In this document: positions 1 to 9,267 of the stretch, in pieces
How positions within the stretch are numbered: the first letter of the stretch is position 1
Layout of the letters: every line of letters begins with the position of its first letter
Assembly: GCA_019186825.1 (NCBI GenBank)
Contig: JABARP010000012.1
Coordinates: 49,225-113,224, forward strand
Origin: Pyrinomonadaceae bacterium
Lineage (GTDB): Bacteria; Acidobacteriota; Blastocatellia; Pyrinomonadales; Pyrinomonadaceae
Direction of reading: 5' to 3'
Length of the DNA stretch: 64,000 nucleotides
Translations under genes and position numbers: made by a program
The notes under the pieces: generated by a model
Database searches by the model: none
Told to the model about the DNA's origin: nothing
What the model saw: the letters and a program-made list of their open reading frames with translations, nothing else

Positions 1-2
1 CA

Positions 3-329
3 ACTCGCGCATTTATGTCGATGCTGCACATCGACACGCCATCGATCGAGGAGTATTTCGTTGAGAAGATGAACGAGCGATTGCCTGCGACACGCGTCGT
101 CAAGATCACGAATTCGATGAAACGCGAACGCGGCGGAACTTTGCGGCACGCCACGTACAAGGAACGGATGACCGGCAAGACCGAACAATGGGAAGTAACA
201 CAACGGCTTTTTGATTTTCACGCGAGGCGGCTTGGGTTCAACACGCGTGAGAATGACGGCGATCCGATCGCTGACAAGGTCGAGCAGAATGTCGAGGATG
301 TCGCCGTTTCGCAACCAAGTCTGTTTTGA
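3..329 (+). CDS. C-terminal end of a probable SPL/PA0069-type radical SAM protein (5' partial)
   Basis: The reading frame is open from the left edge of the window to a TGA at 327-329, so only the last ~108 residues are seen and the ATG at 15 need not be the real start. The segment with GGTL followed by KERMTG and then RLFDFHARRLGF resembles the C-terminal part of spore-photolyase-like and PA0069-type radical SAM proteins, where a GGxL...RM.G...LF...R.G pattern closes the protein. The iron-sulfur CxxxCxxC motif would lie upstream and cannot be checked. The tail ends in an acidic stretch and QPSLF. A gene ending here is well supported; the family name is a resemblance only. Confidence 0.45.
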   Translation, partial: TRAFMSMLHIDTPSIEEYFVEKMNERLPATRVVKITNSMKRERGGTLRHATYKERMTGKTEQWEVTQRLFDFHARRLGFNTRENDGDPIADKVEQNVEDVAVSQPSLF

Positions 330-368
330 TGCGCTCTGCCGAATCGGCTATCTTTGGAGAAAAGAACA

Positions 369-686
369 ATGCAGAACAGGATCGAAGTTTTTGAGCAGAT
401 GCTCGCGGCCGACCCGTCGAACACGATGGTGATGTTCGGCCTCGCAAAAGAGTACGAAAAGCTCGGCGAAGACGCCAAGGTCATCGCGATGCTGGAGAAA
501 TATCTCGCCGGTGCCGACGACGAAGGCAATGCCTACGGAATGCTTGCCGGAGCATATCTACGCTCGGGCGATCGCGAGAAGGCCCGTGCAACCTACGAGA
601 AAGGTGTGCAGGTCTCGCTCGCACACGGCCATCCATCGATGGCGAGCGAGTACAGAATGGCGATCGACACCGATCTCGCGGACTAA
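369..686 (+). CDS. Small tetratricopeptide repeat protein
   Basis: This 105-residue protein has no signal peptide or membrane segment and is expected in the cytoplasm. It is made of about two and a half TPR-like helical hairpins: NTMVMFGLAKEYEKLGE, then NAYGMLAGAYLRSGDREKA with the Gly/Ala/Tyr spacing of TPR units. TPR units bind other proteins, but no partner is evident. An in-frame TTG lies at 354; the ATG at 369 is preferred because GGAGA at 356-360 sits 8 nt upstream. It lies between the upstream radical SAM gene end and the M1 peptidase, both on the same strand. Confidence 0.75.
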   Translation: MQNRIEVFEQMLAADPSNTMVMFGLAKEYEKLGEDAKVIAMLEKYLAGADDEGNAYGMLAGAYLRSGDREKARATYEKGVQVSLAHGHPSMASEYRMAIDTDLAD

Positions 687-751
687 ACCCTTTCGGCCAT
701 TTCGTCGTATTCTAAAGGTAGTTCGACCAAACAATTCAAGGAGTTTCAATT

Positions 752-2419
752 ATGAAGGCACTATATGCGTTAGCGGCTGTGGCGTTGTTCGCCGTTTCGT
801 CTTTCGGCCAGCGTGAGCTTGGGGCAAAGCCGACCTCGACGGGCGGGCCACTGATGTTCGAGCAGGCCGTTTTTGACGTGCAGGATTACGACATCTCTGT
901 GAAGGCCGATCCCGCGACGAAGTCGATCACCGGGACGACGATAATGACCGCCAAAACCGTCATTCCGTCGAGTGTTATCGTCCTAGATCTCGACACGCCA
1001 TACAAGGTCGAGAGCGTTTCGGAGAATGGCGCGGCGCTGAAGTTCAAACGCGATGGCGGCAAGATCTGGATCTGGTTCCCGTACTCGAAACAGGACGGCG
1101 AGACGATCAGGACAAAGATCGTTTACTCCGGAACGCCGCGTGTCGCACCGCGTCCGCCGTGGGTCGGCGGCTTTATGTGGGAAAAGACGAAGGACGGAGC
1201 CGACTGGATCTCGGTCGCATTGCAGAATGACGGAGCAGACCTGCTCTTCCCTTGCAAAGATCATCCATCGGACAAGCCCGCGACGGTCTCGATGCACATC
1301 ACGGTTCCGGATCCGCTTTACGCGACGGCTCCAGGCAAACTCCAAACCGTTAAAAAGAATGCCGATGAAACCTCGACCTACAATTGGCGTATGACGAATC
1401 CGATCGCGAACTACTCGGTCGTCTTCAACGCGGCACCTTACAAGATCGTGCGTGATTCGTATCGTTCGATCGCGGGAACCGTGATTCCGATCTTCTTCTA
1501 CGTTCTGCCGGAAGACGCCGACAAAGCCGCAGGCCTCATCGCCGAACAAAAGAAGTATCTGAAATACTACGAACATTACTTAGGGCCATATCCGTTCCGT
1601 TCGCAAAAGGTTGGCATCTCAGAGACGCCGCATCTCGGGATGGAACATTCGACGAATATCGCCTACGGCAACCATTTCAAGTACGACGCGGACGGCACGG
1701 ACTGGCTCTTGCTGCACGAGTTCGGTCACGAATATTGGGCAAATCTCGTAACGGCGAGTGACTGGCGTGATTTCTGGATCCACGAGGGTTTCCAAAGCTA
1801 TATGGACGCTCTCTATCAGGAATATCTCCACGGCAAAGACGCGTATATGAAACGCGTCGCGGCGACGGCGACGAGGTTCCGCAATAAACAGCCCATCGCG
1901 CCTCGCGAACCGAAGATCGCATATCAGGTCTATATGGCCGAGCCTGATTACACAAGGTCGGACGGCGATATTTACGGCAAGGGAGCGTACTTCCTGCACA
2001 CGCTGCGTTATCTCGTCGGCGACAAAGCGTTCTTTAACGCGCTTCGGCATATGGCGTATCCCGACAAGCCTCACGAGAGCTACACGGACGGGCGCCAGGA
2101 ACGCCTCGTAACGACCGATGATTTTTTAACGACTGCCGAAAAGGATTCGGGGATGAAGCTCGACTGGATCTTTGAGATGTATCTGCGGCAGCCGAAGCTT
2201 CCGAAACTCGTTACCGCGGTTCCTGCCGATTGCACGAACAACTGCAAGATGCCGCTTCGCTGGGAAACGCCGAACAATATACCGTTCCCGATGCCGATCG
2301 ATGTCGTCGTCAACGGCAAGACCCAACGCGTCGAAATGCCGGACGGCAAAGGCTCGGTCACGTATTCAGGAGCACCGCCAAAGATCGACCCCGACGGCTG
2401 GGTGCTGAAAGCAAAATAG
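752..2419 (+). CDS. Secreted M1 family zinc metallopeptidase (aminopeptidase)
   Basis: A 555-residue protein with a signal peptide ending near residue 20 (AVSSFGQ), so exported. The gluzincin signature is complete: HEFGH at residues 322-326 and the third zinc ligand in WIHEG (Glu345). LGMEHS at 295-300 occupies the place of the GAMEN exopeptidase motif but is changed to GMEHS, as in several secreted M1 relatives. The N-terminal beta domain spans about 40-240 and a short C-terminal domain follows the catalytic one. It probably trims peptides in the periplasm or outside. AAGGAG lies at a normal distance before the ATG. The stop lies 4 nt from the stop of the convergent gene at 2424, with no terminator hairpin between them. 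Confidence 0.88.
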   Translation: MKALYALAAVALFAVSSFGQRELGAKPTSTGGPLMFEQAVFDVQDYDISVKADPATKSITGTTIMTAKTVIPSSVIVLDLDTPYKVESVSENGAALKFKRDGGKIWIWFPYSKQDGETIRTKIVYSGTPRVAPRPPWVGGFMWEKTKDGADWISVALQNDGADLLFPCKDHPSDKPATVSMHITVPDPLYATAPGKLQTVKKNADETSTYNWRMTNPIANYSVVFNAAPYKIVRDSYRSIAGTVIPIFFYVLPEDADKAAGLIAEQKKYLKYYEHYLGPYPFRSQKVGISETPHLGMEHSTNIAYGNHFKYDADGTDWLLLHEFGHEYWANLVTASDWRDFWIHEGFQSYMDALYQEYLHGKDAYMKRVAATATRFRNKQPIAPREPKIAYQVYMAEPDYTRSDGDIYGKGAYFLHTLRYLVGDKAFFNALRHMAYPDKPHESYTDGRQERLVTTDDFLTTAEKDSGMKLDWIFEMYLRQPKLPKLVTAVPADCTNNCKMPLRWETPNNIPFPMPIDVVVNGKTQRVEMPDGKGSVTYSGAPPKIDPDGWVLKAK

Positions 2420-2423
2420 GCGA

Positions 2424-4232
2424 TTAGCGTTTTTGCGGCTTCTTTTTCGAAGGTTTCTTGTTATCGACGCAGCTTTGTGCGGCACCGATCACGGCGAGCG
2501 TCCGAAGATACTTGTTCGTGAGCGTCGTTGCGTTGGCTATTGTGAGATCGAGGTCATTCTTACCCACGATCTTGAAGGTTTCTTCAAGACCGTAATATGG
2601 GACCTCGACGCTGTAATAGAAGAGAGATCTGCGGGTCTTGATCATCTGTCGGATCGTCGTTTGCAAGACCTCGGTGCCTTGAAGATGGTTGATCACGTTC
2701 ACCGCATCGCTAAGCGCGTCGATGGCCGCGGCGTGGTTGATCTTTTCATACTTGGAGGCAAGTCCGAGAAGAACGCGGGCTTTCGGGACAGAATCCGGAG
2801 CGCTGCGTACCTGTTTAGCCGCATCGCTCAATATCCCAAGTGCGGCCGCCGAACTGTTTATCACCTTTGTTCGAGCCTCTGCTAGCTCGAAAAGAACTAC
2901 GATCCGAAAGTCGATGCGCTTGACTTTGGCAGCGAAAGCTTCGGCATCATCCAGCTGATCATCGCGAACGGCTCGTTTCGTGCGCATGAACCAAAAAAAG
3001 TTCGTTGTCGCCTCCTTGGCATCTTTGTCATCGATCTTCTCGATCCAGGGAAGCAGTCTTTTCATCTGGTCCTCGCTCAGCGAGTCAAGCCCCCAAGTTG
3101 CCACGGAGACGATCATCTCGTCCGTCAGTTTCCCTTCCTCGTCGGCTTGTTCAAGCTCCTTTATTCGTGTCTCAAAACTCGATCGAAAACCCGCTTCTCG
3201 CTCATTCTTATCATCCATCGACTGCCGAAGGTTGTCGTTCAAGGTCGAGTTTGCGATGGTGCTCAGCTCGGTGAATTGCGGAAGGAGCGACGGAAATCTT
3301 TCGGCAACGATCGGCTGAAGTTCATTGAGGGCAGAAACGACGTAAGCAGGCTCGCCCAATCGATGCGGTTCCGCCGGCGCCGTAAGATTCGTCGGATCGA
3401 CAACGAATGCCGAGAAGTTTTGCATAAGCGTGGTAAGAAAACGCGTTTGAAGTGCTGGATTCGGACCCAACGTTGCCGGCACGCTGCTGCCGAATTGAAA
3501 CTTATCGATCCCGACAATCCTATTTGAGGCAAATGGGTACGCCGATAAAAAGAGGAACCGTCTGGGCTTCTCAGACCGATATCTGGTCAGTAGCTCAGAA
3601 TATAGTTGGTCAGCGAACCGTGGATCTGAGGCGGCCACTTCGTAAAGCGTGAACAGCCAGTGAGAATCGAGCCGTCCGGCCATTACACGACGAAAAAGAT
3701 ACCAGCTCAGAGCAGGATCGGACTTTATCGTGCTAATGGCGATGCTAAGCGTCGCGCTTAGTTCGCGGGCCTTGTCACGGTCATCCGTTTTATCTTCCGC
3801 ATCCTTCTCATATTCAGCGAGAATCTCGTCGATCAGTTTCTTTGCCCATGCAGTATCCTTTTTTGTGATCGCCTCGATCACGCGAAATCGAAGGTCGGGC
3901 TTCGGTATCGCTATCCCCTGATCATTCTCGTTCTCGAAACCCTTTTCGTGAAATCGTGCGGCAGCTACCTTGTATGCCTCTGCCAAGTGGTCATGCGCGG
4001 CCTGCTTGTCGTACCGCCATTCGAAGTCCGCCACGCGCGTGAGTATGTTGACACGCTCCTCCGTGTCCGAAACTGTGCCGCTCTCGTCAGCACGCTGCGC
4101 AACCGCCAGTCTCGCGAGATCGACATTGCATCCGGAAATTTCCGACTTTGTTGGAGCAACCGTTTGAGCCGCCGAATTCAGCACAAACGAGAGCAAAAGA
4201 ACGACAGGAAGAAAAAGCGTGTGAGTTCGCAT
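2424..4232 (-). CDS. Secreted protein of unknown function, helical
   Basis: About 602 residues. The start is placed at the ATG at 4232, which gives a classical signal peptide (MRTHTLFLPVVLLLSF...SAAQ); an in-frame ATG at 4274 would bury it. The mature protein is rich in Ala, Leu, Glu and Lys and looks mostly alpha-helical, with repeated stretches of the type AWAKKLIDEIL and SWYLFRRVM suggesting a solenoid of helical pairs. It ends in a very basic tail (KKPSKKKPQKR). I do not recognise a named domain. Proteins of this type are common in Acidobacteriota; a scaffold or binding role is only a guess. Confidence 0.75.
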   Translation of the reverse strand: MRTHTLFLPVVLLLSFVLNSAAQTVAPTKSEISGCNVDLARLAVAQRADESGTVSDTEERVNILTRVADFEWRYDKQAAHDHLAEAYKVAAARFHEKGFENENDQGIAIPKPDLRFRVIEAITKKDTAWAKKLIDEILAEYEKDAEDKTDDRDKARELSATLSIAISTIKSDPALSWYLFRRVMAGRLDSHWLFTLYEVAASDPRFADQLYSELLTRYRSEKPRRFLFLSAYPFASNRIVGIDKFQFGSSVPATLGPNPALQTRFLTTLMQNFSAFVVDPTNLTAPAEPHRLGEPAYVVSALNELQPIVAERFPSLLPQFTELSTIANSTLNDNLRQSMDDKNEREAGFRSSFETRIKELEQADEEGKLTDEMIVSVATWGLDSLSEDQMKRLLPWIEKIDDKDAKEATTNFFWFMRTKRAVRDDQLDDAEAFAAKVKRIDFRIVVLFELAEARTKVINSSAAALGILSDAAKQVRSAPDSVPKARVLLGLASKYEKINHAAAIDALSDAVNVINHLQGTEVLQTTIRQMIKTRRSLFYYSVEVPYYGLEETFKIVGKNDLDLTIANATTLTNKYLRTLAVIGAAQSCVDNKKPSKKKPQKR

Positions 4233-4533
4233 AGTGTTCGAGAATAGCACGGTTTTTGGTCGACGCAGTTCCATTTTATTGAGGACCCTCGAATCGCTTT
4301 AACCCCGCCAAGGCGTAAATCTGTATTTTTTAAGTCAGCGAAACTGGCGAACATTTGTCTGGTCATCGCGATCAAAAAAGAATACGATGAACCCGAATGC
4401 GGCGCGCGATGCCTTCCGGCCTGGTCGCATTTTTTAAGGCCTCGAATGCAACTTGTACATTTCTTTCGAATCTAAGTACTAAACCGGTTGTCGACCCGGC
4501 GGTCAGTTCGAGCTTTTTGGAATCATAGCGTTT
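4233..4533. other. Intergenic stretch without a supported gene
   Basis: About 300 bp upstream of the secreted protein at 2424-4232 and ahead of the accessory cluster that follows. A 122-codon open frame on the minus strand (4372-4740) crosses it but has no family features and runs antisense to a better candidate. No hairpin, repeat or clear promoter was seen. Confidence 0.5.
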
Positions 4534-4836
4534 ATGCACGGGCATCTTGCGATATTTCTCGCGACTGGTTATGTATCGGACCAGAACGAACCTTTGGGGC
4601 AGGGCATTTCGCTTGAGCCTCCTCCGGTCGAACCTGAGCCTCCGACATACGAAGCACACCTCTTCGACGCCTACGACCCCGAATGGCAGTGCAATATTGA
4701 CGCAAGCTTTTACGGCGGTTTTAACGGGCTGCCGGATCACTGCCAGAACAAGATACTGAAAAACCTCGGCCTCGCGCTAAAGGATATCTTCGGCCGCCTT
4801 CTCGGCGCAACAGCCAAGAGGCGAGCATTGCGATAA
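4534..4836 (+). CDS. Hypothetical ORF with a Pro/Glu-rich segment, possible remnant of a polymorphic-toxin tail
   Basis: A 100-residue open frame without signal peptide. Residues 22-38 form a Pro/Glu-rich stretch (EPPPVEPEPP), followed by a segment with two cysteines (WQCNIDASFYGGFNGLPDHC) and a basic amphipathic end. The layout of a proline-rich linker plus Cys-containing tail recalls the extreme C-termini of RHS-repeat proteins, but the RHS core is absent and this is only a suggestion. It runs in the same direction as the next three ORFs with gaps of 12 nt and 7 nt, so they may be co-transcribed. It could be a decayed fragment. Confidence 0.35.
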   Translation: MHGHLAIFLATGYVSDQNEPLGQGISLEPPPVEPEPPTYEAHLFDAYDPEWQCNIDASFYGGFNGLPDHCQNKILKNLGLALKDIFGRLLGATAKRRALR

Positions 4837-4848
4837 GGAGACGTATTT

Positions 4849-5349
4849 ATGAGAACTGCAAATAGATTTTCAATTTCATTTCGCAAAAGACTCATTCGCT
4901 GTATAGCAGTGTTGGGCTTCGGAACGATTTGTGCTGTGTCCGTTTTTGCGCAGACCTCCCGTTTTTCCTCAGGGTGCGCGAACGAACCGAAGAACGGAGC
5001 AAAGTTCAAGGTTATGTTCGAGACCGAAACCGTCGAAAAGCAGTTGTTGATCAAAGTAGTGATAAAGCCGGACAACTTTACGCGGGAGAATCTTGTTGCG
5101 ACGGCGGCAAGGCTCCGTGCACGATACTGCATGGCGAAATACGTGGGAGTTACTTTTTTTGAAAGTAAAAATGATACTCGCTACGGGCTCTATGAGTGGG
5201 TAGTCTCCAATGGCAAAGGGGATCCCACGAGAGGTACCTATTTGATCGACCGCGAAAAAGGCATTGACCTTATCGAGTACAACACGAAAAAAGGCAACCC
5301 GTTCGATGAATGCGCGATCGATCTTAGCGTTAAACCGAAGTCAAAATAG
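4849..5349 (+). CDS. Hypothetical exported protein
   Basis: 166 residues with an N-terminal basic region and hydrophobic core ending in VSVFAQ, typical of a signal peptide. The mature part has a beta-rich look with three cysteines (GCANEP, ARYCMA, DECAID) that could form disulfides in the periplasm. A good Shine-Dalgarno (AAGGAG) precedes the ATG, which makes expression credible. No known family is recognised. It sits in a four-ORF same-strand cluster and is 7 nt upstream of the JAMM-like ORF. Confidence 0.65.
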   Translation: MRTANRFSISFRKRLIRCIAVLGFGTICAVSVFAQTSRFSSGCANEPKNGAKFKVMFETETVEKQLLIKVVIKPDNFTRENLVATAARLRARYCMAKYVGVTFFESKNDTRYGLYEWVVSNGKGDPTRGTYLIDREKGIDLIEYNTKKGNPFDECAIDLSVKPKSK

Positions 5350-5356
5350 GAGTACG

Positions 5357-5818
5357 ATGCGGCGAACTCGATGCAGATGGGATGACGCGCCGATCCCATG
5401 CAATCTGCTCGACGTCGTCACTCATGGCCCGTCTGCAGATTTCGTTGACCCGATACTGCCTCCACCGCCGCCCAAGACTCCTTGTAATCGGCTATCTAAA
5501 GATAAAGTGTTTACTGATTGGGCAAAAGGGTTATGGAATGTAGCTCGTAGTTCAACCCCATGGCTTGAAACAGGAGGACTGTTTGGACACAAAGAAACTA
5601 CTGCCGGAACTAGCGTTACCGCAACCTACGATCGACTGAATTTACCGACGAGCCTTCCATACTGGAACGGATGGATGTCGGATACCTTAGCCGATACAAA
5701 AGATAGTATTCATTGGGAATATATGGTTCATACTCATCCGGTCAGCGGGAGCACGGAAATCAGCGGCATAACCGCACCGTCGATCGGACGATGTTCGTGG
5801 AGCTTCGCGATGCGGTAA
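5357..5818 (+). CDS. Hypothetical protein with JAB/MPN (JAMM)-like motif
   Basis: 153 residues starting at an ATG with TAGGAG just upstream. The N-terminal third is proline-rich (DPILPPPPPKTPC), a linker-like composition. Residues 71-77 read ETGGLFG and residues 125-128 read HTHP, the spacing and order of the Glu and His-x-His zinc ligands of JAMM metallopeptidases, which also occur in polymorphic toxin tips. The expected trailing S..D ligand pair is not clear in this frame: the frame ends soon after HTHP, while the other frame continues as the ORF at 5791. Either a frameshift truncates the domain or it is a divergent variant. No toxin delivery core is attached. Confidence 0.5.
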   Translation: MRRTRCRWDDAPIPCNLLDVVTHGPSADFVDPILPPPPPKTPCNRLSKDKVFTDWAKGLWNVARSSTPWLETGGLFGHKETTAGTSVTATYDRLNLPTSLPYWNGWMSDTLADTKDSIHWEYMVHTHPVSGSTEISGITAPSIGRCSWSFAMR

Positions 5819-6045
5819 ACGAATTCGCTGCGTCCAATGATAGAGCGGTGTACGAGCCGCAGCTGCCGATGAAGATTGATTCGCACATCGACCTAACAGT
5901 TCGATACGGATCAGACAAAGGCCTTCGAGGAGTAGTAGTTAGTGAGAATGACTCGCATATTCACCTCGACCAGCTTCCTAATGGATCGCTTGCAAAGCTT
6001 CTCCGCCTGGTTTACGAGATACGCCAGAAGGTAACAGTAAGATGA
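5791..6045 (+). CDS. Small hypothetical protein overlapping the JAMM-like ORF
   Basis: An 84-residue frame starting at ATG 5791, overlapping the previous ORF by 28 nt in a different phase. The frame is open further upstream (to 5713) without a credible start. The protein (MFVELRDAVNEF... IDSHIDLTVRYG... GVVVSENDSHIHLDQLP) looks like a compact alpha/beta domain. It may be the displaced C-terminus of the upstream gene after a frameshift, or a separate downstream partner such as an immunity protein. No Shine-Dalgarno is seen, which favours the first view or translational coupling. Confidence 0.4.
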   Translation: MFVELRDAVNEFAASNDRAVYEPQLPMKIDSHIDLTVRYGSDKGLRGVVVSENDSHIHLDQLPNGSLAKLLRLVYEIRQKVTVR

Positions 6046-6522
6046 AAATACTGCAGATCAATCGATCTAACGATGAACTTCGGAGGCAAAGTTGTTAACG
6101 AAAGGTTGTTTAGAGCCAAAACATTGCGAAGCGGCGCTTCGCGACCACTTGGAAATAAGACTTCCGCTGCCCGCAAAGTATAGCGATGCCATCAAGGCGG
6201 CAGATGCCGGAACTAGCGGGTTCTTAATGTTCAACGCTGACTCGGCGGTCGGGGACGAGTCTGCCGAATTCGAGACACGAGGGTAGGCGGCTGTCGATGA
6301 TATCCTGGCTTGCGAAATTTGCGATAGTTCTGGCGGTGGCCTTTTCGGACTGCGGTGCCTGATCGCCTGCGACCCATGCCATCCAACAACGCCGTGACGG
6401 AATAACCGCCTTCCCGCGTCCTTGCCTGCCCACACCCTCGGAAATTGCCCGATTTTGGCGGATTTGCTATCGTTAAAGGTTACTCACTTTATAACTTTCT
6501 TTTTATTGAGGGATAAGACTTA
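6046..6522. other. Gene-poor stretch before the E1 gene
   Basis: About 475 bp with no convincing gene. A 64-codon frame starting with TTG (6092-6286) and an 18-codon frame at 6042 are too weak to call. A short hairpin with arms GCGAAGC/GCTTCGC lies at 6126-6142. The segment probably contains decayed accessory DNA plus the promoter of the E1 gene. Confidence 0.45.
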
Positions 6523-8781
6523 ATGGCAACAGCATCCGAAAAGATCGAGAAGGAAGCGATCGTCGCAGAGCCCGCAAAGACGACCGAGGCGGACGGTTTC
6601 AACCCGGACACAAAGACGCAGAAGACCGCGAAATCGCAAACGCCCGCGGCCCCGTCTAACCCGGCGAAAAAGGGCGGTGCTGAAAGGTACGAGGGCCTTA
6701 CGCCCGAGACGCTTGTCGGCATCTATCGCACGATGTATCTTTCGCGGCGGATCGATGATAAGGAGATCCAGCTCAAGGGCCAGAACAAGATCTTTTTCCA
6801 GATATCGGGTGCCGGGCACGAGGCGATGCTCGTCGGTGCGGCCCTCGCGATGAAGCCAGGCTACGACTGGTTCTTCCCGTATTATCGCGACCGTGCATTG
6901 ATGCTCGGGCTTGGGATGACGGCGCAGGAGATGCTCTATTCATCCGTCGGTGCTGAGATCGACCCGAATTCACACGGACGCCAGATGCCTTCGCACTGGG
7001 GCAAAAAGGATCTGAATGTTCCCTCGCAATCTTCCTGCACGGGCACGCAGGCTCTTCATTCCGTAGGTGCGGCGGAGGCAGGTTTCCGCGCTTCGCTCGT
7101 TAAAGAGCTGCAGGATAAGGTTGTCGGCTACAAGGGCGACGAGGTCGTCTATATGTCGGTTGGCGACGGGACAACGAGCGAGGGCGAATGGTGGGAAGCT
7201 CTTAATACCGCCTCGAACCTGAAGCTCCCCGTGATCTTCGTCGTCGAGGACAACGGATACGCGATCTCGACCCCCGTCGAGGTCGGTACAGCCGGCGGCG
7301 ATGTCTCGAAGCTCGTCTCGGGTTTCCCCGATCTTTATATCCAGAATGTTGATGGCACCGACCCGATCGCGTCATACGCGGCCTTTAAGCGGGCCGTCGA
7401 ATACTGCCGCGAGCGAAAGGGCCCGGCGTTCATCCGCGGCAAGGTCATTCGCCCGTATTCGCACTCGCTCTCGGACGATGAAAAACTCTATCGCCCCGAG
7501 GAAGAGCGTCAGGCAGAAGCCGCGATCGACCCGATAACCACGTTCGCAGAGTTCCTGATGCAGGAAGGCATCGCGTCGAGCGAGGCTCTCGAAGCCTTGC
7601 GCAAAGAGGTCGATGCAGAGGTCAACGCCGCAGCCGATATCGCGGTCGAAACGCCGCAGCCGGCACCGGAAACCGCACTTCGCAACGTGTATTCGCCGGA
7701 TGTTGACCCGACCGACCGGCAGCTTTTTGATACGGAAGCGGGTGCGGAATTGTCCGGCAATCCGGGCACGATGGTCGATCTCATCAACCGCTGCCTCCAC
7801 GAGGAAATGGAGCGTGACCCGCGCATCGTCGTCTTCGGCGAGGACGTCGCCGACGCGTCGCGTGAAGAGTATCTTGACCGCGTCAAAGGAAAAGGCGGCG
7901 TCTTTAAGGTGACGGCGAACCTGCAGCGGAAATTCGGCTCGGCACGTGTCTTCAACTCGCCGCTCGCCGAAGCGAACATCATTGGACGCGCGGTCGGTAT
8001 GGCGATCCGCAACCTTAAGCCCGTCGTCGAGATACAGTTCTTTGACTACATATTCCCGGCCTTCCACCAGATCAGGAACGAGGTCGCAGTAACGCGCTGG
8101 CGTTCGGACGGCGAGACGAAATGCCCGCTCGTGATGCGTGTGCCCGTCGGCGGCTACCTTAAGGGCGGCGCTGTTTATCACTCGCAATCCGGCACGACGC
8201 TTTTCTCGCATACGCCGGGCCTGATGATCGCGTATCCGTCGAACGCGCTCGATGCGAACGGACTCCTACGCACGGCCATTCGCTGCGACGACCCCGTGAT
8301 GTTCCTCGAACACAAACACCTCTATCGACAGGTGTACAACAAATCCGAGTATCCCTCGAGCGAATTCCTCATTCCGTTCGGCAAGGCGAGAACCGTGCGT
8401 GAAGGTAGCGACATCTCGATCATTACATTCGGCGCGCTCGTCGAGCGTTCGAATCAGGCCGCAAAACGGCTCGAACAGCAGGGCATCTCGGTCGAGATCA
8501 TCGACCTTCGCACTCTCGTGCCTTACGATTGGGAAGCGATCACCGCGACCGTTAAAAAGACGTCGCGCGTCATCGTCGCCCACGAGGACTCGATGAGCTT
8601 CGGCTATGGAGCGGAGATCGCCGCGCGCATCTCGGACGAGCTTTTCGAATATCTCGATGCACCCGTTCGCCGCGTCGCTGCGACCGATACATTCGTCGCC
8701 TACGCGCCGCAGGTCGAGGACTTCATCCTGCCTCAATCCGAGGACGTTGAAAAAGCCGTCCAGGAATTGATGAAGTATTAA
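6523..8781 (+). CDS. Fused alpha/beta E1 component of a branched-chain 2-oxoacid (or pyruvate) dehydrogenase
   Basis: 752 residues. After a charged, Ala/Pro/Lys-rich N-terminal tail (1-60) comes an E1-alpha domain with the ThDP-binding GDG at 214-216 and Asn244 (VEDNGYAIS). An E1-beta domain follows from about residue 415, with the FGEDVADA and PLAEANIIG signatures. It would decarboxylate a 2-oxoacid with thiamine diphosphate and pass the acyl group to lipoyl-E2. In many bacteria the two chains are separate genes; the one-chain form is known in Bacteroidetes and Acidobacteriota. No E2 or E3 gene adjoins it. The exact substrate (branched-chain keto acids or pyruvate) cannot be decided from sequence alone. 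Confidence 0.9.
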   Translation: MATASEKIEKEAIVAEPAKTTEADGFNPDTKTQKTAKSQTPAAPSNPAKKGGAERYEGLTPETLVGIYRTMYLSRRIDDKEIQLKGQNKIFFQISGAGHEAMLVGAALAMKPGYDWFFPYYRDRALMLGLGMTAQEMLYSSVGAEIDPNSHGRQMPSHWGKKDLNVPSQSSCTGTQALHSVGAAEAGFRASLVKELQDKVVGYKGDEVVYMSVGDGTTSEGEWWEALNTASNLKLPVIFVVEDNGYAISTPVEVGTAGGDVSKLVSGFPDLYIQNVDGTDPIASYAAFKRAVEYCRERKGPAFIRGKVIRPYSHSLSDDEKLYRPEEERQAEAAIDPITTFAEFLMQEGIASSEALEALRKEVDAEVNAAADIAVETPQPAPETALRNVYSPDVDPTDRQLFDTEAGAELSGNPGTMVDLINRCLHEEMERDPRIVVFGEDVADASREEYLDRVKGKGGVFKVTANLQRKFGSARVFNSPLAEANIIGRAVGMAIRNLKPVVEIQFFDYIFPAFHQIRNEVAVTRWRSDGETKCPLVMRVPVGGYLKGGAVYHSQSGTTLFSHTPGLMIAYPSNALDANGLLRTAIRCDDPVMFLEHKHLYRQVYNKSEYPSSEFLIPFGKARTVREGSDISIITFGALVERSNQAAKRLEQQGISVEIIDLRTLVPYDWEAITATVKKTSRVIVAHEDSMSFGYGAEIAARISDELFEYLDAPVRRVAATDTFVAYAPQVEDFILPQSEDVEKAVQELMKY

Positions 8782-9267
8782 CTCTGCCGAACCTTAAGAG
8801 GTAACGTTTGTCCGCAGCCCGACCGTCAGGAAGGGCTCGGCGAAATGTCCGCTCTGCTCTCTTTGCCGGCATCGCTTCGCGCCAATACCGTTTCCTGCCT
8901 TCAAAATCAGTCATATTCTGCACATCGCCTCTGTCGCCGAGCGGCGAAGCTCAGCTTCGCCGTTGCCGGGACGAAATGTTTGTGGCGGCTAAGCCGTCCG
9001 GGATGTTTGGGTGATCGCGTCGGAAATGCGTAGCATTTCCGCTCGGCGACGGGAGAGGCGGGCGGAATGAACCGCTGATCGTCGAGTAGATCTGGCGTTG
9101 AGCCCTTACTTACGTGGCGGCTACGGAAACGACGGTCAGCTTCCCCATGATCGGTAAAAACCTCTTCGGCGCCTGCCCTGCCGGCTCATAACTCGGAACT
9201 TTTCCGCGAATGGTGCGTATCTTGTGATAAAGTAGCCGACACACTTATGACACAGAGGATGCGACCT
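8782..9267. other. Intergenic region holding the inverted-repeat element
   Basis: No gene is supported between the E1 stop and the DUF305 start. Apart from the 118-bp element, the flanks (8782-8932 and 9051-9240) show nothing recognisable. Short open frames here merely read through the element. Confidence 0.6.
8933..9050 (+). repeat. 118-bp interspersed element with terminal inverted repeats, copy A
   Basis: Begins with GTCGCCGAGCGG (8933-8944) and ends with its exact inverse CCGCTCGGCGAC (9039-9050). Inside lie further palindromes: GGCGAAGCTCAGCTTCGCC (8942-8960), GGCGGCTAAGCCGTCC around 8984-9000, and GGAAATGCGTAGCATTTCC at about 9022-9040. A second copy lies in opposite orientation at 25633-25749. 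It has no coding capacity and looks like a MITE or compound REP-type element. The imperfect outer arms CCTCT/AGAGG extend the inverted repeats by about 5 bp. Confidence 0.85.

Noticed and set aside
983..1576. 197-codon minus-strand frame inside the M1 peptidase gene
   Set aside because: Antisense shadow; the peptidase motifs occupy the other strand.
4372..4740. 122-codon minus-strand frame
   Set aside because: No domain, no ribosome binding site, overlaps the better-placed plus-strand ORF at 4534.
6126..6142. Hairpin GCGAAGC-GGC-GCTTCGC
   Set aside because: Too short and isolated; not similar to the ends of the 118-bp element and no T-run, so not called a terminator or element copy.
7372..8211. 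279-codon open frame antisense to the E1 gene
   Set aside because: It is a shadow of a GC-biased gene: no family features, no Shine-Dalgarno, and the sense strand encodes a complete conserved enzyme.
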